Positions 57,701-64,000 of a DNA stretch of 64,000 nucleotides are shown piece after piece; the first letter of the stretch is position 1, and each line of letters starts with the position of its first letter. A program made the position numbers and the translations under genes. The notes under the pieces were generated by a model, which searched no databases, was not told the origin of the DNA, and saw only the letters and a list, made by a program, of their open reading frames with translations. The DNA comes from Trichosphaerium sp. ATCC 40318 (lineage: Eukaryota; Discosea; Flabellinia; Trichosidae): positions 715,601 to 779,600 of the forward strand of contig JALMLS010000507.1 in assembly GCA_038496445.1 (NCBI GenBank), in the 5' to 3' direction.

Positions 57701-59521
57701 TGTTGGCTTCATAAAATTTCCACAAAGCGATCTAAGGGTTGAGTAAGAACTTAGCGCGTAAATTATCTTTGGGTCGTCCAAAGGCAGTTGAAAAAAAAAA
57801 ACCAAAACGGGGAAATATCTGAAATAATACATACCCTTGCAAAGTGAAGCTGGTCAGCTCTAAACCCAAACATCTTTTCGTTCTCAGGGTGTTTAAGGCA
57901 GAACATATCGCTCTTAGTCTTTGGAGCAACCTTTACAAATTAATTAGTCAATGTTTTTTTCACAAACATGAGAAAAGGGTTTTGGTACATACAAGTGATT
58001 CTTCAAGCGATTTGAACTCCAATGAATCTTGTTGTTTGAGCTGCGTAATGAGGCCATTCTTTACCCAAGTACCTGCTGGCTTAGAATCCAGTAGGACCTT
58101 GAATTTTTGTGTTTGTAACACAGTGCGGACTTTCTTTGGGTCTTTATTTGGGATTGTTTTGTACACACGGTGCGCTTTGACGCTTGGCAAGGCATTCAAT
58201 TCAGGCAAACCTAAACATTTCAATTAGAAAATGTAAACCCTTGACAAGAGTCGTGTATACGCGCACCATCAACTTCCTTGAAAGAAACTAAGTCGTCTTC
58301 ATCAAGTTTGTGTTCATCAGCCACAACGGTTACAAGAAGTTCCCAAACTGTTTTCTTTGCTTTTTCTTCGCTGCCTTCCACATCGACCTCAATCTCTACC
58401 TGCTTTGGCTCGGAGATGTGATCAACAACATTCACTCTTTAACCAAACAAGTCAGCGTTTATAATAAATAAAATAAAATAAAATTAAAAACCCACAAAAA
58501 TAAAGACCATTGTTATTACCTTGCAGGTTCACCGTTAGGATCCTTAACAGTATGTTCTGGACCATAGTCGGCAAATATAGAGCATGTAACACCATTGGTC
58601 AAGCCCATCAAAAATAAAATTGGTGTTGGCTGTGAATGACAGAATTTGTTCCAAGCCTTAAGCTTGCTCAAAGGAACTTCGGATGTAACAACAACAGCGC
58701 CAAAGTTTGCAAGGTACTCTTCAGTAATTTCGTCTTCCATTACAGTGACATCAACGTAAGGATTAAGCTTTGAAAGCTCACCAATACAACACAAAGACCT
58801 AATAACGCCTTAATTATATTGAAAAAAAACCACCCAAAAGGTGTTAAACTGTCATTTTAAAAATAATTCGTTTTTTTGTAATTTTACTCGTGCAAGCATG
58901 AAAAAGAATTCACGAGAAAATGAAATCCGCGTACCTCTTTTTACCAACAGAGTCCTTGTCCAGGTAAAAATTTGTACCAAGATCGGCAATTGTGACCGTT
59001 TCGTTATCGTGAATAGTGACAGCGTTTGGTCCTGCCAGAATCAAGTTCTTTGCCGTCTCGATACCAACGCCTTGAAGCACGTAAGTAAAAAAGCAGGTTT
59101 AGAATTCTGTGAACAAGAAAAGAAAAAAGGTTGGGAGTGTGTAAAGACCCTTTTTTTTTTTTTTTTTCCCTTAGAGGGGCGATGAAGCGCATTGACGCAA
59201 GATGTATTCGCCTAAACGAAGCGCCAACACGTCACGTTATTTTTTAGTTTGCTGATCGTGCTATTTGCGCTCAAAGCTCCGCTCAAGATTGATTAATACT
59301 ATAAATACCTTTAACTCCAACAATAAGAACTCGGAGAGTCATTAGATTCTTCATAGTCTCAACACCTACAAATAAAAGTCAGGTTGGTTGTTTAAAATCA
59401 CAAAAGTAAGCGTCGTTAGGTATAACACGCGTTTGTACGCACCGAACGTTCCGATTTGGCGTGAGTACAGGTCCATCTGTTTAGTGGCCTTATTTTCATC
59501 AAAAGCTGCTTCACCGTCCAT
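54751..59521 (-). CDS. UBA1: Ubiquitin-activating enzyme E1
   Basis: Full-length E1, spread over more than ten short introns. The start [20 protein letters not shown] (59521) leads SRQIGTFG and the inactive adenylation half ([10 protein letters not shown]). The active half has [11 protein letters not shown] and later [11 protein letters not shown], with [20 protein letters not shown]. The catalytic cysteine motif is [20 protein letters not shown] (about 56,460-56,520). Next are the second catalytic-cysteine half domain ([37 protein letters not shown]), [30 protein letters not shown], and the ubiquitin-fold domain [20 protein letters not shown]. The end is [11 protein letters not shown] at 54751. 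It activates ubiquitin as AMP ester, then thioester, for all downstream E2s. An upstream non-coding or short coding exon may exist. Confidence 0.93.
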
Positions 59522-59658
59522 ATCTGCAACACTTAAATTAGATTTTCACTACGAGGAGCCTTTGTGTTTTTTTAAATGTTGAATTATAAAAATAATTTTG
59601 CGCAACTAAAAAATCTGACTGAAAAAAAAAAAAGCGAGCAACCCGCAATATTTTCAAA

Positions 59659-60625
59659 ATGGTGAAGGTTAAAACGACAGAGACGTTGAAACGTTGTTTC
59701 TTGTTAGCGATCGAGGCGACTGGACTGTCAAATGACGACAAGAAGCTATTCACACAAAGTAAAAGTTTAGATGCTGTAGATCATCGCGTTTTGGTGCGGC
59801 TGAGCAAAGTACTACAAAGAATGAAGGGTTTGGAATCAGGAACCCCAATTTTTGTACATGAGCTTTTAGCCGCTTCTAAATTGGTATTGCAGAGTAAAAA
59901 ACGCGTAAAGAAAGCGGTAAGTTATTTTCGTTCGAATTATACTTTGGTTTTTTTTCCTCTTTTTTTTTTTTTTTGTCCATGTAATTTTTTAATGGTTGAT
60001 CAAGAACCCGGAATTTCGAAAGTATATGGAAGGTGTACGCGCAAGGGTACAAAATAAACAGTATGCATCATTAGTACAGGATGTGACATGGACACAAAAA
60101 GAAACTGTGGTCTCCGAAATGAAGGAGTTAAAACAGAGCGCACAGCAATTTAAAGTCGGTCTCAATGTGATTTTGACTGTGTTCACATTGTTTGCTGTTG
60201 GGTATTTTATCTTTGGTTACGCACGTGGAAGACCAACACAAGTAAGGGCAATTCCCACCTCTTTTTTTTTTTTCCCAATTTGAATAATTTTTTTAAACGT
60301 TCAACATTATTTTCTGCAAGTTTGTAATGCTAAAAATCCTGTGTTGGCAACATGCATTTGTGTATTTTTTGATGTTTTCACAACATTTTTTTTTTGTATT
60401 GAGGAGAAAAAGACTCAAAATGAAAGAACAGTTGGTTTGTCGTGATGTAACTGCATGTAGGGGTTAATAGCAGGCACTTTACTCAGTATAACGGGCTTGT
60501 TTGTTGAAATGTGGTTATTTGTCATCAGAGGCGGTAAAATTGACGCTGCGGTGAAAAAACGGGAGAAGATAGCGCGTGACGCGAATTATACGCCTTTTAC
60601 CCGTCCGCGAATAAAGGACGAGTAA
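59659..60625 (+). CDS. Vma12/TMEM199-like V-ATPase assembly factor
   Basis: The start MVKVKTTETLKRCFLLAIEA is followed by a soluble helical part (IFVHELLAASKLVLQSKKRV). After a T-rich intron comes NPEFRKYMEGVRARVQNKQY, the family hallmark NPE...R...Y, then ASLVQDVTW. Two transmembrane helices are VGLNVILTVFTLFAVGYFIF and, after a long intron, IAGTLLSITGLFVEMWLFVI. The end is the basic tail TRPRIKDE. Vma12 family proteins sit in the ER membrane and help assemble the V-ATPase V0 sector. About 220 residues. Confidence 0.8.
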
Positions 60626-60755
60626 AAACGGAGGCCAATAGATTGCCCACTAACAGTAAAAGCGTTTTGTTGGCTTGGTTACACGAAAAGTTTTAAACAA
60701 ATAAAAAAAAGTTGAAATTTGATTGATTGCGCTTAAAGCAATTTTCTTTGCGTTT

Positions 60756-60884
60756 TCAGGCCTTTCGAACGTCAGAAGTACCTGGTTTTGCCTTCTTGGC
60801 CGCGTGATCAGCGTTTTCTTCTGTTCGTTTTCTTTTAGTTCCTTGGGTGACCCCATCTATCTCCATATGATCTACAGAAGCCAT
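60756..60884 (-). CDS. Small basic protein or first exon (MASVDHMEIDG...)
   Basis: Reads MASVDHMEIDGVTQ then KRKRTEENADHAAKKAKPGT, with a bipartite nuclear-localisation pattern, and stops at 60756. The GTACTT at the end of PG could be a donor. In that case the protein would continue as VGNLLASVFTRPLF and end near 60,600, antisense to the 3' end of the Vma12-like gene. No family is recognised and the coding status is uncertain. Confidence 0.35.
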   Translation of the reverse strand: MASVDHMEIDGVTQGTKRKRTEENADHAAKKAKPGTSDVRKA

Positions 60885-61257
60885 GTTTGATGGTACGAAA
60901 ACAATTTGCTTTGCTCGTGGTATTCCAGGCAGAGAAAAAAAAAAAAGGTGGGAAAAAAATTGCCAACCAAAATCCAAAAAAACAATTTGTTGAAGTTTTG
61001 AGTTTCTCTTTGTAACAACATTGGGTTGAGGGGTAGAATATACGCGTAACGCTTCCGTAACATGTTTCTTTTACGTGGCAGAGTTATGCGACCGCATGTG
61101 AGGTACCACACGCAATTTAATTTTTTTTTTAATACGCTTTAATTGTGCATACGCTTTGTTTAATTGTTGTAATAGTAATTTACGCGTTAAAGTACCAAAC
61201 CGTCATCATGCTCAGTTAACTTCGACTGCCGTACGAGGACCCTTCAGTTTTACGGCT
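60885..61257. other. Gap between divergent genes
   Basis: AT-rich with poly-A/T runs and one TTTACGCG element near 61,180. No gene is seen. It probably carries the PPR gene promoter. Confidence 0.4.
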
Positions 61258-63364
61258 ATGCAGGTATGGAATGATATCGCATGATTATACGTGTCTGACA
61301 GGCGATAAGGTTCGCAGGCGTACCAAGAAGATGTCACCGGCAAAAAAGAAGTATGCGCACGCTAAAAGAGGTAATTTTTGCGTCAACCATTCAGATTCCA
61401 GCAGAAGCAAAAATTTTTCTTTTGTTTTTTTTTTTTTTTTTTTTTTGGATGAATCCATTGTTGTGTTTACAATGTATTTAACAAGCGAATCGCTTTTTTG
61501 TCGTTTGCTTATAAAACAAAACCTATCCGAGTCGTTCCATTTACTCATCGTTTTGTTCATCTCTAGTGGAGGCTTTGAAACGTTTGGAGGCTGTAGGGAA
61601 AATTGACGATGACGAAAGGGCGATTTCCTCGTTCATTGGGATCCACAGTAGAGTAAGGGACTTTGATATTGCGTACGAGCACATGCTGCGTCTTGGGCGT
61701 ACTTCACTTCCGTTATACAACTTCATGGCTAACATAGTCAACACAAAAAATGATGCTGAAAGGCTTATAAGCCATATGCCCAAACGTGATGCCGATGGCA
61801 TGTTCTTCACCACCTTGCTACGAAGTATTCTCGGTTTTAAAGACGGCAGCGTTGATGACTTGGATGTGTTAACAAAGGTACTCGGTGACAATGGATACAC
61901 TATCCCGTCAAACATGGTTTTAACGTCAATGATCTCTGAGTATGCGAATAATGGGCGAGTGGAAAAAGCCAAGAAGCTTTTTAACTTGATTCGGTTTCGC
62001 AAAATTAGGCCAGACGTAATTCTTTACTCTGCAATGATCGTTGCTGCTGGGATAGAGAGCATAGCTGATGCGGAGAAGTATTTGAAAGAGATGCTCAATG
62101 ACAGGGTTGAACCAGACGTTGCTACATACAAAGCACTGTTACATTCTTATGTGCGCGACAGCACAGAGGCTAGGCACGTGTTGAATTTGATGCGAGATGT
62201 TGTGTATGCTAAGAAGGGGATTGATCATGCTTGTTTAACACGTGTGTACCTTATAAAACTTTACATGAGGCTTGGTACGCTTTTACAGACTCTTATGCTA
62301 TGAATGGAATGATCATTTTTTTTTTTTTTTTTTTTTGTAATATTTGTATTTTTTTTACCACTTACCTAAATTAACAAACTAGGTCGGCAGAGTGATGCGT
62401 TGAAGTGTGCGAAAGAAATACACAACAAACGGATGCTTCCTGATACAAATGGGTACAACGATATTCTTGGTGTGTTGGCCCATTTCAAGCAAATTGAGAG
62501 GATGCGTGGAACGTACCAGTTGATGTTGACACGAGGCGATATGCCCAACTGTTATACATACGCAAGCCTCATTTCAGCGTGTGCATCGGTTAAAATGTAC
62601 AGCGAGGCTGTTGCTTATTATGAAGACATGGTCAACATGGATATACAAGCTGATAGCGTGGTGTACAATTGCCTGTTTCGTATGCTCAGGTCACAATATG
62701 CAGCTGGTGATCCTGCTGACGTCAAGCCACTTAACCAAGCTGTAGAATTCGTGCAAATAATGAAGGACAAGTCCGTCAAATTAGATGTAGTGACATTTAC
62801 AGAGGTTTTGACTATTCATGGTCTTCTTGGTGATTCGCAGGCTGCACAAGCGACCTTGGATGAGATGAACGCAGCTGGCATTCCTCCAACAGTTGAGCAT
62901 TACACAGCATTGATGGACATTTTGTCCAAAGACTTTCCACATGCTGCACTTGATACATACTACACTATGACCAAGGCTAATATTGAACCAACTACAGATA
63001 CGTTTTATGCTCTCATACGCACCTACATTACTGCTGGAGACATGGACGGAGCAATGGGAATACACAATGATATGAAGCGGAGTGACCATTCTCTACCTGA
63101 TACTAACAGTTACTTTATGTTGTTTAAAGGTTTTGAAAAAGAAAAACGGTACAAGGAAGCTTTTCTTTTGGTTGAAGAGATGAGAAAAGAGCAAGTAAGA
63201 GTATCTTTTGAGTTCCAATCTCATATTGACGACTTGGTACAATTAGTTTGTGTTTACATTTTTTTGTTAATGTTTTTTACAATTAGAAAGCTGGCAGCAC
63301 ATTAGACCAACATCAACCTTTTGATACCAAAACATTGGACTTGGATTTGGATTATGTGTATTAA
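61258..63364 (+). CDS. Pentatricopeptide repeat (PPR) protein, probably mitochondrial
   Basis: The start MQAIRFAGVPRRCHRQKRSM at 61258 is an Arg-rich amphipathic presequence typical of mitochondrial import. It is obtained by using acceptors ...GACAG and ...GTGGAG. About 15 PPR units follow. Examples are MVLTSMISEYANNGRVEKAK, IRPDVILYSAMIVAAGIES, VEPDVATYKALLHSYVRDS, MPNCYTYASLISACASV, IQADSVVYNCLFRMLRS, IPPTVEHYTALMDILSK and IEPTTDTFYALIRTYITAGD. Two introns with unusually long T runs (about 61,425 and 62,318) precede acceptors. The end is KTLDLDLDYVY at 63364. PPR proteins bind organellar RNA for processing or translation. No DYW, SMR or other catalytic domain is seen. Confidence 0.87.
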
Positions 63365-64000
63365 ATTGTAAATAACTGTAAAATAAAGTACAAACTGTGT
63401 TTGAAACATACAAGATAATGCAAGATAGATATACTTACTGTAAGAATGTGTATTTGGTCAATGTATCTTCTTTATGTGTATATAAAATAAAAGTAGTTGT
63501 GACTTTTGCTTGTACAATAAAATTCTGTCTTTATTAGGAATGTACACAATATGAATTCTATTCACTGATAATGTACACAGTTACAAGATATTTGTGTTTA
63601 CATCAGCAAAAACCTTGTTGTAAGTAGTTCAATGAACAAACTTCCTTACATATTGCTTTATGATTCAAATCATGTAAATTCATCAAATTGGTTTTCCATT
63701 CATAATGTTTGTCATTAAAAAAATATCCCTAAGCCTTAAATAAAAGTATTATATGATGCACATCTTTGTTTATATCTCATGTTTGTAACAAAACTATCGG
63801 AAACAGTAATACACAGTTAATTTCAACAATAAGCTACACAAATGTCCTAATCCTAACTCTAATAGGTAGGGTTGTAAACCTAACCCTAGCCCTAATAGGA
63901 AGTTAAGGACTAAACTTTAATTTAAGTCAACAATAAAATAGCAATCGCTAGGGCTACAAACCTAACCCTAACCCTAAATTACAGATTGTAATTAGTATTA
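63365..64000. repeat. AT-rich tract with degenerate telomere-like CCCTAA repeats
   Basis: No gene is seen after the PPR stop. From about 63,845 the sequence holds CCTAATCCTAACTCTAATAG, then AAACCTAACCCTAGCCCTAA, and again AAACCTAACCCTAACCCTAA near 63,958. Two copies of a unit of about 35 bases (TAGGG-T/C-T-G/A-AAACCTAACCCTA) lie about 100 bases apart. The short TAGGGTT...AACCTA arms can pair, making weak inverted repeats. This suits an interstitial or subtelomeric TTAGGG-type telomere remnant. Confidence 0.6.

Noticed and set aside
61271-61606. Start MISHDYTCLTGDKV for the PPR gene
   Set aside because: It would leave the protein without a presequence. The ATG at 61,258 with spliced leader gives a typical mitochondrial presequence and a clean frame.

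Overview
The window is nuclear DNA of a unicellular eukaryote with a compact, AT-rich genome. Almost every gene is broken by short introns (about 25 to 190 bases, mostly 35 to 70). Most start with GTACG or GTAC and end in TAG or CAG. Genes lie on both strands with small gaps. There are no operons, rRNA or tRNA genes, CRISPR arrays or insertion sequences that I can see. Telomere-like CCCTAA units near position 63,850-63,980 fit a TTAGGG-type telomere. I cannot place the organism in a supergroup. It has formin, Zn2Cys6, Rho, bHLH-zip, ATE1, PPR, CLU-like and F-box/LRR proteins, which suits a free-living or amoeboid protist, but that is inference. All gene models were spliced by eye, so exon edges are approximate.

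Layout. 1-4 kb: the 3' end of an LRR-like gene, an Rnl2-type RNA ligase (+) and a CREST/TMEM8-like membrane protein (-). 4-11 kb (-): an ADF-H (actin-binding) gene whose start overlaps the stop of a very long CLU-like/TPR/LRR gene. 11-14.5 kb (-): a surface PQQ-propeller protein with a Thr/Pro-rich stalk, and a tiny membrane protein. 14.6-17.5 kb (+): a Zn2Cys6 transcription factor. 17.6-22.1 kb (-): a VIT-vWA-DUF2135 protein that appears to carry a histone H4 domain in its middle. 22.2-33 kb (+): a formin with a WD40 propeller, a Rho-like GTPase and an EF-hand/AGC kinase. 33.1-35.5 kb: a CtlX-type amidinohydrolase (-) and an unassigned gene (+). 35.5-37.8 kb: no confident gene. 37.8-48 kb (+): sideroflexin, BTB protein, bHLH-zip factor, Cys-rich protein, SAM-ATE1 fusion and CDCA7-like chromatin protein. 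48.1-59.5 kb (mostly -): ERI1-like exonuclease, F-box/LRR protein, a basic protein, an F-box protein and the ubiquitin E1. 59.7-64 kb: a Vma12/TMEM199-like protein (+), a small basic ORF (-), a PPR protein (+) and the telomere-like tract.

The most unusual content is a set of multidomain fusions: histone H4 inside a VIT/vWA protein, SAM-ATE1, formin-WD40, EF-hand-AGC kinase and CLU-TPR-LRR. Two themes recur. One is actin and Rho signalling (ADF-H, formin, Rho-like GTPase next to the formin). The other is the ubiquitin and N-degron system (UBA1, ATE1, F-box/LRR and BTB proteins). A strong excess of the palindrome CACGTG runs through the whole window.
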